Source of the DNA: JBBAEA01 sp041656175 | GTDB lineage: Bacteria > Myxococcota_A > Bradymonadia > UBA4248 | DNA length: 22,409 nt | Reading direction: 5' to 3' | Assembly: GCA_041656175.1 (NCBI GenBank) | Contig: JBBAEA010000049.1 | Location: 1-22,409, forward strand | The notes under the pieces: generated by a model | The model's input: only the letters and a program-made list of their open reading frames with translations | Database searches by the model: none | What the model was told of the DNA's origin: nothing | Shown here: positions 15,218 through 22,409 of the stretch, piece after piece | How the letters are laid out: every line of letters begins with the position of its first letter | Numbering within the stretch: the stretch's first letter is position 1 | Program-made: the position numbers and the translations under genes

Positions 15218-18200
15218 ATGGTTAGATTTGGCAGAGTTTTATGGTTGATGGTGCTATGTAGCGCGTCCATGGCTTTGTTCGCCTGTTCGAGTAACGAAAT
15301 GCACTGGGATTGTGATCCGCAAAGTTTCGTTCCGCAGTGTAGCGTGGATAGTGTAGGACAGATTGCGGTGACATGTGCGGACGGTGAACTTGTGTTAACG
15401 CGCTGTAATACGGGACAAGCCTGTATTGCGGGGGATTGTATAGACGATGTTAATGTCAATGTGTGTAAAGACTCAGAATTTACGCCTACTTGTAGCGCGG
15501 ATAAGCGACAAGTAGTGACTTGCAAGAATAACACTAAACAATATACATCTTGTAACGTCGACGAAAGGTGTGTTAATGGCGTCTGTGTAGATAGCAGCAA
15601 GATCCCATGTAGCGAAGGTTTTGCGCCAAGCTGTAATGGTAACATCGCCATCACTTGTGTTGAGGGTTACCAGCATCAATTGCCTTGTGGTGCAGACCAA
15701 GACTGCGTTGCTGGCAAGTGTGAAGATAAAATTGATGAATGTGTGGACGCTGAATTTTCACCGTATTGCAACGCAAGTAACGAACTTGTTAAGTGTATAA
15801 GCGGCAAGAAGGTGCCCAGTTCTTGTGGAGAAGATCATTATTGTGATGATGGCAAGTGTGTGGAACAAGGCAGTGTAGATTGTGGTTCAGAGAATTATCC
15901 TCTTTGTCGAAGTGGAGCATACTGCGTTTGCGTCGGCGGCAAAGAGAATTGCACGTCCTGCGGTAGTGGCAAGGTTTGCAAGGATGGTGCTTGTGAGCTC
16001 ATCAATAAAGATAAGTTTGAGCCAGAGGTCGTAGAATGCGGGGAGCTAACGATTAGTGGCACAGACGCTTGTGAACTTAAGGGCACGGGTGCTACGAAAA
16101 TTCTGCGTGGCAATATTTTGAGTGTTGATAAACATTATCGTGGTGGTAGTGTTGTAATTGAAGGCAATAAGATTACTTATGTTGGTTGCGAGCCACCAGG
16201 GCTAGATTCTGCCACAGTGACCACTTGCCCCAATGCTGTCATTAGCCCTGCTTTTATCAATGCGCATGATCATATTACGTACTCGAACAAGGGGCCGGGC
16301 AATTGGGGAGCAGAGCGTTTCGATCACCGCATGGATTGGCGCAAAGGCAGCTACGGGCACTCTAATCAAAATGCGTCTGGCACCAACAATAATGAGGTGG
16401 GCGAACTTCGCATGCTTATGAGTGGCGTGGGCTCGATCTTTGGCTCTGGCGTGGTTAGTGGCCTTACCCGTAATGTCGACAGGGAAACTGTGGGTAACAT
16501 CCCCAGTAGCAGAGTCCCAATATATCAAACCTTCCCGCTCGGAGACGGTGGGCTTTCCAGTTATAAAACGGATTGTAGTTTCTCTTATCACAATCAAACG
16601 AAAAATTTTGATAATACATGTGCTTACGGTCCACACGTTGCAGAGGGCATCAACAAAGCAGCTTGGAACGAGTTGTACTGCTTAAGCGGTAAAGAGCCAA
16701 ACAGTCCTAATTTATTCCAATCTAAGGCGGCCTTCATCCATGGTATCGCTGCGACACCAGATCAAATCGCAGAGATGGCAAAAGAGCAAATGAAGCTTAT
16801 TTGGTCGCCGCGCACCAACGTTTCGCTTTACGGCGACACTGCCCCGGTCACTCTTTACGACAACCTTGGCGTGACCATCGCACTCGGTACTGACTGGGTG
16901 ACATCGGGATCGGCTAACATGCTCAGAGAGCTGGTGTGCGTCGATTTCCTCAACACTCACTATTATAACAATCACTTTACCGACTACGAAATTTGGCGCA
17001 TGGCTACCTACAACAGCGCAGTCTCCCTCGATCTCGACTCCCAACTCGGCGATATTAAAGTCGGTCTACTAGGCGACATTGCGATATTTGCCGAAAAAGC
17101 AAGCAGCAAAGGCTACCGCGCTGTGATCGACGCCGAGAACAAAGATGTTCTCTTAGTGATGATCGATGGTAAAATATTTTACGGTAATGCAAATCTGGTT
17201 ACCGCCAGCAACTGTGATACCGTTGACGTTTGTGGTTCCGCGAAAAAAGTTTGCAGCGATGTCTCTGGAAAATCGTACTCGGTTCTCAATAACCTTAAAG
17301 CGTATCCCATGTTTTTCTGCAATACTCCACAAGGCGAGCCGACCTGTGTACCCCAGCGCACACGCGATACAGATACGACGAATCAAGGCACCACAAAGTA
17401 TAATGGAGACTACAGTGCCGCTAACGATAGAGACGGTGACGGTATCCCCGATGATGTGGATAATTGCCCCGACGTATTCAATCCTATCCGTCCACAAGAT
17501 AATGGCGTACAGCCCGACTTTGACAAAGATGGCTTTGGCGATGTTTGCGATCCCTACCCGCTTTGTGCCGACAACGACGAAACCTGCCCGGTTTTTAACC
17601 CCAACGATATCGATGGCGATGGTATAACGAATAGCTCAGACAACTGTCCTACTGTTGCAAACCCATATCAGGCGGATACGGATGGCGACGGTGAAGGTGA
17701 TGCCTGCGATCCTTGCCCAACAATTCCCAATATTGGCCCAGGTCGATGCCCAATTGATACGCTTAGCACGATCAAATCCATACATGATCAATGTCTAAGT
17801 GCGACTGGTTGCAATGACACCACCGAGGTTAAAGTTAGAGGCCGTGTTACTGCTCTTGTTATTGACAATAATGCTAAAGGTGTCTTTATCCAAGATCCCG
17901 ATGCTACAAACACGGAGCGTTCTGGTATCCACGTTCATATGCCTGGACATAACTTCCAGATCAACGACGATGTGGAAGTGCAGGGTAAGGTAGGCTCTCA
18001 CTACGATCTAAGGCAACTTCAGGATGCCGTTGGCAAGAAAGTGGGTTCTGGCCCAGCCATCGTTCCCACCGTTGTCAACGTCGCAGATGTGACCACGGGT
18101 GGCTCAAAAGCTAGCGACTACCAATCGGTACTCGTGAAGATCGAAGGTGTAACGGTTACTAAATTAGATTCATACAATATGTGGGAAGTGCAAGATAGTG

Positions 18201-19423
18201 CAGGCAAAAAAATCTTTATTGATGACTTTAACTGGGTTACGGCTCCCATGGCTGCTGTAGGCGAGTATTACAGTTCGATTACCGGCGTGCTCGTGTATGA
18301 CTTTGGGAACTCTAAGGTTGCACCTCGTAGCGCAGACGATCTCGCAACGGGAGTCGCTATGCTGAGTTTAACGCCCGAAAATATCAGCGATGAATACGGG
18401 AGTACAGCAGAATTAACGATTACACTAAACCAAAGCGTTGAAGCTGACACCGCTATTACACTGACCTGTACCGAAGTGACATGTCCCGCTACCGTCACGG
18501 TGGCGGCTGGCCAAAATAGCGTTACTTTCCAAATCACCATCGGCACAGCTAATGGCACGGTCGTCGCGGAGTACGATGGCAAAACGCTAACAACAAACGT
18601 TACCGCTATTGACCCCGACGCGCCCGTTGCTATTAGTACGCTGACCCCCGAAGCTGCCACTGCTGTTGCAGACTCTAGCGTCGAAGTCACGATCACTTTG
18701 AACAAGAAAGCTGAAACTGGTGGTGCGCTAATCACGCTGACATCTAGCAACACCGCTGTCGCTACGGTAGATGCGAGTGTGACTATTGCTGAGGGAAGCA
18801 CTACGGCGACATTTAACGTTACAGTGCCAGATACGGCTGTTGTTGGTGAGAGCTCTACTATCAGCGCCCAACTGGGAGCGGATAGCCCTGTGAGTATGGA
18901 GATTACGGTTAAAGGGGAAAATGTATGGGATCATGTCTATGATTTTGAATCTCTCACTCTTGCAGCACCTTATGCCACAGAGAACGAAATAAAGTCGACG
19001 GAAACGGGTGTTACCGTGATGACATACGGAGCTGTTGTTAGCCCCGCATCTACCAACAATGCGAGTGGAGCTATCGACAACATTACCTTGCTATTTGGCA
19101 CTAAACAGCAAAGTGACGCGACAAAGAACTCTAAGCTCGTAGCCACGGGCTTGACAAAAGGTGCTGGTCGATTAGCATTTGAATATAAAAGTGTTGGAAG
19201 TGATGGCGCTGTAACGATCGAGATTGTTGTTAATAGTGATGACGGAGAGAGTGATGTCATACTGAAGGAGGCTGCACTCCAAAGCACCAATGCTCAAACC
19301 TTTGAATTTGATGTAAACCGCAATAACGTTACGAAGTTGATACTACGCGTCAAAGAAGACACCCTAAATTCCAGCAATGCGCCTCGCCTAGGTATTGATA
19401 ATTTTAGGTGGTCAGACTTCTAG
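15218..19423 (+). CDS. Giant mosaic lipoprotein with amidohydrolase, TSP3, OB-fold-like and Ig-like domains
   Basis: This is a 1401-residue protein. The ATG at 15218 is chosen over an in-frame TTG at 15164 because GGAG lies 7 bases before it and the signal peptide starts there. The lipobox ALFAC gives lipidation at Cys23. Residues about 30-280 hold five Cys-rich modules (F-x-P-x-C, C-x-x-G, C-x-x-G-x-C). An amidohydrolase covers about 285-640: NAHDH metal histidines H350 and H352, H508 in FIHGIA, and D559 in GTDW. LIWSPRTNVSLYG has Trp where deaminase-type relatives have His, a pattern I associate with a secreted subfamily. Thrombospondin type 3 calcium repeats follow at about 736-850 (DRDGDGIPD, DNCP, ADTDGDGEGDACD). 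Then come an OB-fold-like region (about 870-1045), two Ig-like domains (about 1048-1225) and a beta-rich C-terminus possibly binding carbohydrate. The substrate is unknown; hydrolysis of an external cyclic amide or C-N bond is inferred. Confidence 0.9.
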   Translation: MVRFGRVLWLMVLCSASMALFACSSNEMHWDCDPQSFVPQCSVDSVGQIAVTCADGELVLTRCNTGQACIAGDCIDDVNVNVCKDSEFTPTCSADKRQVVTCKNNTKQYTSCNVDERCVNGVCVDSSKIPCSEGFAPSCNGNIAITCVEGYQHQLPCGADQDCVAGKCEDKIDECVDAEFSPYCNASNELVKCISGKKVPSSCGEDHYCDDGKCVEQGSVDCGSENYPLCRSGAYCVCVGGKENCTSCGSGKVCKDGACELINKDKFEPEVVECGELTISGTDACELKGTGATKILRGNILSVDKHYRGGSVVIEGNKITYVGCEPPGLDSATVTTCPNAVISPAFINAHDHITYSNKGPGNWGAERFDHRMDWRKGSYGHSNQNASGTNNNEVGELRMLMSGVGSIFGSGVVSGLTRNVDRETVGNIPSSRVPIYQTFPLGDGGLSSYKTDCSFSYHNQTKNFDNTCAYGPHVAEGINKAAWNELYCLSGKEPNSPNLFQSKAAFIHGIAATPDQIAEMAKEQMKLIWSPRTNVSLYGDTAPVTLYDNLGVTIALGTDWVTSGSANMLRELVCVDFLNTHYYNNHFTDYEIWRMATYNSAVSLDLDSQLGDIKVGLLGDIAIFAEKASSKGYRAVIDAENKDVLLVMIDGKIFYGNANLVTASNCDTVDVCGSAKKVCSDVSGKSYSVLNNLKAYPMFFCNTPQGEPTCVPQRTRDTDTTNQGTTKYNGDYSAANDRDGDGIPDDVDNCPDVFNPIRPQDNGVQPDFDKDGFGDVCDPYPLCADNDETCPVFNPNDIDGDGITNSSDNCPTVANPYQADTDGDGEGDACDPCPTIPNIGPGRCPIDTLSTIKSIHDQCLSATGCNDTTEVKVRGRVTALVIDNNAKGVFIQDPDATNTERSGIHVHMPGHNFQINDDVEVQGKVGSHYDLRQLQDAVGKKVGSGPAIVPTVVNVADVTTGGSKASDYQSVLVKIEGVTVTKLDSYNMWEVQDSAGKKIFIDDFNWVTAPMAAVGEYYSSITGVLVYDFGNSKVAPRSADDLATGVAMLSLTPENISDEYGSTAELTITLNQSVEADTAITLTCTEVTCPATVTVAAGQNSVTFQITIGTANGTVVAEYDGKTLTTNVTAIDPDAPVAISTLTPEAATAVADSSVEVTITLNKKAETGGALITLTSSNTAVATVDASVTIAEGSTTATFNVTVPDTAVVGESSTISAQLGADSPVSMEITVKGENVWDHVYDFESLTLAAPYATENEIKSTETGVTVMTYGAVVSPASTNNASGAIDNITLLFGTKQQSDATKNSKLVATGLTKGAGRLAFEYKSVGSDGAVTIEIVVNSDDGESDVILKEAALQSTNAQTFEFDVNRNNVTKLILRVKEDTLNSSNAPRLGIDNFRWSDF

Positions 19424-19445
19424 TCTCCGACTTTGACTGTAGTCA

Positions 19446-19478
19446 AAAGCACAGACCCCGAGGGTCTGTGCTTTTTTT
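19446..19478 (+). terminator. Strong rho-independent terminator
   Basis: AAAGCACAGACCC (19446-19458) pairs perfectly with GGGTCTGTGCTTT (19462-19474) around a 3-base loop, followed by a T-run. It ends the lipoprotein transcript 23 bases after its stop codon. Confidence 0.93.
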
Positions 19479-19508
19479 GTTTTGCCTCACATAGGTCTGA
19501 AACTAAAA

Positions 19509-19538
19509 CTTGTTATTAACAAGATATCTTGGCATAAT
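19509..19538 (+). promoter_or_regulatory. Promoter with overlapping palindromic operator candidate
   Basis: TTGTTA (19510-19515) and CATAAT (19533-19538) are separated by 17 bases, a good sigma70-type promoter. The -35 lies inside a perfect 15-base palindrome, CTTGTTA-T-TAACAAG (19509-19523), and a second palindrome, AAGATATCTT (19521-19530), fills the spacer. A dimeric repressor bound here would block polymerase. The next gene starts 32 bases beyond the -10. Confidence 0.55.
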
Positions 19539-19570
19539 GCGCCAAGGGGGGCTTTTTTGTAGGAGGTATC

Positions 19571-19831
19571 ATGCGCTATACAGTATTAAGCCTAATACTC
19601 ATATCTTTTTCATTCATTGCTTGCGGACCAGATGAAGTTGTGAAGAAATACATCTGCCCCATTGAAAAGCCATACCTCAACGATGTAGACAAGAAGTGTT
19701 ATTCGTCTAAAGAGGCAGCCGATGCTGCCAACGAGGCAAATAAGGAAGATCCGCCAGTTACTCCCGAACCAGAGCCTACCCCTGATCCCGAACCCCAAGC
19801 TGATCCACAACCCGTACCTCCCGAAACTTAG
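19571..19831 (+). CDS. Small lipoprotein with Pro-rich tail
   Basis: This is an 86-residue protein. MRYTVLSLILISFSFIAC is a clean lipoprotein signal with Cys18 in the lipobox FIAC. Asp at +4 relative to Cys (CGPDE) is not the classical +2 retention signal. Residues about 25-45 contain two more cysteines in I-C-P-I-E-K-P-Y-L-N-D-V-D-K-K-C-Y, a short motif that may form a disulfide. A short Ala/Glu helix follows, then a Pro-Glu repeat tail (residues about 60-86, P-E-P-x-P pattern). Such tails usually span or reach through the periplasm or cell-wall layer. AGGAGG (19561-19566) lies 4 bases before the ATG. The stop is 8 bases before the FolE-like gene, so the two are probably one transcript. Function is unknown. 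Confidence 0.85.
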   Translation: MRYTVLSLILISFSFIACGPDEVVKKYICPIEKPYLNDVDKKCYSSKEAADAANEANKEDPPVTPEPEPTPDPEPQADPQPVPPET

Positions 19832-19839
19832 GCTAGGCC

Positions 19840-20421
19840 ATGTCGAAACTTGAGAGCAAGCGCAATTTGGGCATAGCCGCAGAGCATTATCGCCGTTTTA
19901 TCGAAGCCATGGGCTTGGACTCGGCTTTGGAGAGTGCCGAGAAAACGGCACAACGGGCTACAGAGCTCATCGCAATGTGGACGAGTTCTGTAAACGAAAC
20001 TTCACCTACACTATCGACTATGCCAGCACCTGCCAACAGTGGCTGGATCGGTATTGAACACATACAATTTTACAGCTACTGCGAACACGACATGGTTCCC
20101 TTTTTTGGCATCGCAGATCTTATCTTTTTGCCCAACGAAAAGATCGCTGGTTTTGGCGGTTTTGCCCGTTTTATCGACTATTATTCGAGAAAACCCCAAA
20201 TCCAAGAACAACTTTGCCAAGAGATAGCCGACGCCATTGATCTTCACTTACAGCCCAAAGCTCTGCTTCTTCGCTTATCATCGCGCCAGCTCTGCCTCGA
20301 AATGCGCGGACGTGGTGCTGGCATACTCTGCACGAGCTATGCAGAGCGAGGTCTTTGCAGCAGTGATCCGCAGTACTTGCGTATTGCGCAAGAGCGGCTA
20401 GGTAAAGCGAGCATACACTAA
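19840..20421 (+). CDS. GTP cyclohydrolase I-like protein with altered zinc/catalytic positions
   Basis: This 193-residue T-fold protein has its closest visible pattern in GTP cyclohydrolase I (FolE): FYSYCEHDMVPFFG (78-90), I-A-G-F-G-G-F-A-R-F-I-D-Y-Y-S-R-K-P-Q-I-Q-E-Q-L (102-125), and S-R-Q-L-C-L-E-M-R-G (148-157). In true FolE the first motif is CEHH, with Cys and the second His binding zinc, and the last is A-x-H-x-C-M with a catalytic His. Here the second His is Asp84 and the catalytic His is Gln150, while Cys81, His83, Cys152 and Arg156 remain. The usual T-P-x-R-V near the N-terminus reads T-A-Q-R-A. So it is a divergent paralogue that may have changed or lost activity rather than the pathway enzyme for folate. 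Spacing of 8 bases to the lipoprotein suggests co-transcription. No good ribosome binding site is seen, consistent with coupling. Confidence 0.8.
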   Translation: MSKLESKRNLGIAAEHYRRFIEAMGLDSALESAEKTAQRATELIAMWTSSVNETSPTLSTMPAPANSGWIGIEHIQFYSYCEHDMVPFFGIADLIFLPNEKIAGFGGFARFIDYYSRKPQIQEQLCQEIADAIDLHLQPKALLLRLSSRQLCLEMRGRGAGILCTSYAERGLCSSDPQYLRIAQERLGKASIH

Positions 20422-20659
20422 AGCTTGTTATTTCGGTAAAACGCTTTAGATAAGCTCTGATTACTATAATAATTAGAGACATTTGCGCGGCTAGAAATTG
20501 TGAATTTAATTTTACAAATCCGATACTGTTTTAAATAAAATGAGACATTTTGTAGAGAAATATAAGCTAAAAATGCTAATAAAATAAGGCAAGGTGAAGA
20601 TAGAATGACATTTTATTCGAAAAGCACTTAAAAGAGTGCTTTCTTTGGGGAAGGGGGGT
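20422..20659. other. AT-rich intergenic stretch
   Basis: No gene is visible. A weak hairpin, CTCTGATTA (20455-20463) with TAATTAGAG (20470-20478), lies about 35 bases after the FolE-like stop codon but lacks a T-run, so termination here is uncertain. Confidence 0.35.
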
Positions 20660-20709
20660 ACGGGGGGAAACATCTTTTCTTTGGCACAAAGAAAAGGGTT
20701 TCCCCCCGT
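20660..20709. repeat. 50-base near-perfect hairpin
   Basis: ACGGGGGGAAAC (20660-20671) pairs with GTTTCCCCCCGT (20698-20709) and CTTTTCTTT (20674-20682) with AAAGAAAAG (20688-20696). There is a 5-base loop and a small asymmetric bulge. It marks the left edge of the second composite repeat zone. Confidence 0.75.
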
Positions 20710-20752
20710 GCAAAGCTCTCGACAATAAGAAGAAAATAAGAAAACAAAAACA

Positions 20753-20850
20753 CTCTTTTCTTTGCAATTTTGATGCGGATTCTAGGAAGCAAGGAGCAAA
20801 GCGAAGGAGGATTTGCTTAGCAAGTTTGATGCGGATTCTACGAAGCAAGG
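20753..20850 (-). repeat. Reverse-orientation copies of the CAAAATGGCAAAG-type module
   Basis: Two further copies of the module seen at 13814-13993 lie here in reverse orientation (about 20753-20794 and 20815-20850). They share TTTGATGCGGATTCTA followed by (G/C)GAAGCAAGGA. The first also carries CTTTTCTTTGCAATTTTGA. Together with the adjacent tandem repeat and inverted repeat they form one composite zone. Confidence 0.6.
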
Positions 20851-20858
20851 AAAATAAG

Positions 20859-20935
20859 AAGATGAGAAGAAGATAAGAAGAAGATAAGAAGAAGATAAGA
20901 AGAAGATAAGAAGAAGATAAGAAGAAGATAAGAAG
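20859..20935 (+). repeat. 11-bp tandem repeat (AAGATAAGAAG), seven copies
   Basis: Six perfect head-to-tail copies of AAGATAAGAAG occupy 20870-20935, preceded by one copy with a single change (20859-20869). Flanking sequence on both sides is a degenerate continuation (AAAATAAGAA). The strand is almost pure purine for over 90 bases. Copy number is likely to vary by replication slippage. No gene reads through it. Confidence 0.92.
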
Positions 20936-20939
20936 AAAA

Positions 20940-21083
20940 TAAGAAAACAAAAACACGCTTTTCTTTGCAATTTTGAGCCTAGTTCTAGGAGGCAAGGAGT
21001 GCGGCAAGGGAACGACCTAGAGGTCGTGACCGCGCCAAACGACGCCGCCGACGACGAAATAGGCCAAAATTGCAAAGAAAAAA
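20940..21083 (-). repeat. Composite inverted repeat, right copy
   Basis: This is the reverse complement of 13718-13860: 95 bp (20989-21083) are identical and the rest differs by four bases and one gap. It ends 16 bases before the AAA-protein start codon, so it forms that gene's leader, and its last purines merge into the ribosome binding site AAAGGAG (21081-21087). Confidence 0.9.
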
Positions 21084-21099
21084 GGAGCAAGCACTGAAC

Positions 21100-22409
21100 A
21101 TGGACAACAGCACACAGCCTCTTGAAGTCAAACTCGATGCCAGCCTCCTTGCCGATGCAAGCCTCGCCATGCTAGCGGAATACATTGATGGTATTAAGGA
21201 AGGCGATGATGAGGGAAACCTGCGCTACGGCATCTTTTTACCCAACATCATCAAGACCGATTACATGAACTACCCTGGCTTGCTCTCAACGGCGCAAGCC
21301 GACTGGATAATGGGGGAGCAGTGGCAGGGTGACGATTGGCTTGCAGCCATTCCGCTAGAACTTGCGGGTCTTGCCCAGCTATGTTCGATTTTTGAGCTTA
21401 CGCGCGAGGACGCTGAAATTCTGACTTTGTTAGCGGGCATTGCGATGAGCGAAACGGTACGTGAGCTCTGCGTAAGCCTAACGCTCGGCGTTACTGAAAT
21501 GCCTTGGGTTATTCGTTTGGGGGGATTACTCAATATTTTGTGCTACCGAAATTTGAGATGGCGAGAGAAGTTTGCAGAGCGCTTTAGAATGGATAAACCG
21601 CTATCGGCAAACCGCCTTATTTTGTGGGCCGCTGATAGCACGTACATGAACCAAGAGCGACGTGAGGTCTTCATTGCTGACGCTGTACTGGACTATCTGC
21701 GAACCGCGGGTGGCGAAAGAGTTGGCCTGAGTGAAACGCTTTTTGCTTTTTGCCAACGCCACGATCAAAAGCTTGAGCTTGATGATCTTCTACTGCCTGA
21801 AGAGAAAAAGGAAGAGCTGCAACGCTCCTACGACCGAAAACCCATACATATCTTCCTCAAGGGCGATAAGGGAACAAAGAAAGCTAAGGTAGCAGCGGCG
21901 CTTGCCAACAACATCGGGCGTGGCCTCATGAGCGTTGAAATCTCGCACTTACTGCGTATTTCGCTTAGTAGCCTACGTGAAACCCTAACCGACATACGTC
22001 GTGAGTTCTTGCTTCACAACGACTGCATCTATTTGCGTTACAGCGAGCACCCCGAGTACCTCGAACAAAGCCGCATAGAGTTGCTACGTGATTACTTGGG
22101 TAAACTGGATATATTTTGCGGTGTAGCGAACAACTTCCCCGCTTGGTTCTACGAAGTTTTTGAGGAAGCCGTCGAAGTCGAAATAACGCTACCCAACGTC
22201 GATTTTCGCATTGATTTGTGGAAAAAATCCTTGCGAGGAACAAGGCACCCGCAAGTTCAGGCGAGCATAGAACAAATAGCGCGACGCTACGCGTTGTCGG
22301 AGGAGCAAATCGCTCAAGCTGCTCTAGAGGCTACGCGCTCAGCCAAAATGCATGGGCGAAAATTCGTCAATTTACAAGATCTCGACAACGCTTGTAGACG
22401 TTTTTTCTC
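21100..22409 (+). CDS. AAA-family ATPase with degenerate first ATPase module (partial, 3' end outside)
   Basis: An open frame of 436 residues runs off the window end; AAAGGAG (21081-21087) lies 12 bases before the ATG. The first ~240 residues are helical and lack a known enzyme motif (IFELTREDAEILTLLAGIAMSE around 97-118). At about 250 comes I-H-I-F-L-K-G-D-K-G-T-K-K-A (Walker-A-like at 255-262). It has Lys and Ala where active ATPases have Gly-Lys-Thr/Ser, followed by ALANNIGRGLMSVEI, as after a genuine P-loop. A small helical lid with F-V-N-L-Q-D-L-D-N-A-C-R-R follows at about 420. This order (helical N-terminus, dead AAA, then an active AAA expected downstream) fits large two-AAA proteins found beside contractile injection systems in delta-type bacteria and similar to Afp15/PVC15 in role. 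The active module is beyond the window, so the call is tentative. Confidence 0.6.
   Translation, partial: MDNSTQPLEVKLDASLLADASLAMLAEYIDGIKEGDDEGNLRYGIFLPNIIKTDYMNYPGLLSTAQADWIMGEQWQGDDWLAAIPLELAGLAQLCSIFELTREDAEILTLLAGIAMSETVRELCVSLTLGVTEMPWVIRLGGLLNILCYRNLRWREKFAERFRMDKPLSANRLILWAADSTYMNQERREVFIADAVLDYLRTAGGERVGLSETLFAFCQRHDQKLELDDLLLPEEKKEELQRSYDRKPIHIFLKGDKGTKKAKVAAALANNIGRGLMSVEISHLLRISLSSLRETLTDIRREFLLHNDCIYLRYSEHPEYLEQSRIELLRDYLGKLDIFCGVANNFPAWFYEVFEEAVEVEITLPNVDFRIDLWKKSLRGTRHPQVQASIEQIARRYALSEEQIAQAALEATRSAKMHGRKFVNLQDLDNACRRFF

Noticed and set aside
18268..18801. 177-codon reverse frame inside the mosaic lipoprotein gene
   Set aside because: It is the antisense shadow of the Thr/Val/Ala-rich Ig-like domains; no start signal or family resemblance.
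20576..21185. Reverse frames with Leu/Ser/Phe/Tyr runs that look like membrane helices
   Set aside because: The apparent hydrophobic repeats come from the 11-bp purine VNTR read backwards, not from a gene.

Overview
The window looks like chromosomal DNA of a Gram-negative, predation- or surface-oriented delta-type bacterium. The most likely placement is Myxococcota, Bradymonadia-like; this is inference from gene style, not a taxonomic proof. The clues are very large cysteine-rich secreted or lipid-anchored proteins with MopE-type and thrombospondin type 3 calcium motifs, an Mrr-like protein with HARE-type winged helices, a phage-gp19-type tail tube protein, an AAA protein of a kind seen near contractile injection systems, and gene-poor gaps packed with palindromic repeats. 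I saw no rRNA, tRNA or CRISPR array.

Left part (1-5344). The first 60 bases hold the reverse-strand start of what resembles an IS30-type transposase. Then come a 45-bp dispersed repeat and a ~120-bp palindromic element that also works as a terminator. A small secreted protein (reverse) and a gp19-like tail tube protein (forward) diverge from a shared promoter region. A bidirectional terminator separates the tube gene from a translationally coupled reverse-strand pair: a winged-helix/Mrr-like protein whose nuclease residues look lost, followed by an RqcH/NFACT ribosome-rescue factor.

Middle part (5345-13560, all reverse strand). recN (DNA repair) is followed 23 bp later by an M23/LytM cell-wall endopeptidase and, with a 4-bp overlap, by a three-helix membrane protein of unknown function. 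Upstream of recN lies an 1096-residue cysteine-rich exported protein with a MopE-like motif and its own plausible promoter.

Right part (13561-22409, forward strand). A composite repeat zone precedes yqeY. Next is a 1401-residue lipoprotein combining Cys-rich modules, an amidohydrolase, TSP3 calcium repeats, an OB-fold-like region and Ig-like domains, closed by a strong terminator. A promoter with an overlapping palindrome then drives a small lipoprotein and a GTP-cyclohydrolase-I-like protein with altered zinc and catalytic positions. A second composite repeat zone, carrying an inverted copy of the first plus an 11-bp tandem repeat, leads into an AAA-family protein cut by the window end.

Points most worth following: two separated injection-system-like genes (tail tube and AAA protein); degenerate enzymes that keep their folds (Mrr-like, FolE-like, first AAA module); the mosaic amidohydrolase lipoprotein; and a family of large palindromic and composite repeats, two of which form a 95-bp perfect inverted pair around a 7.2-kb gene block.
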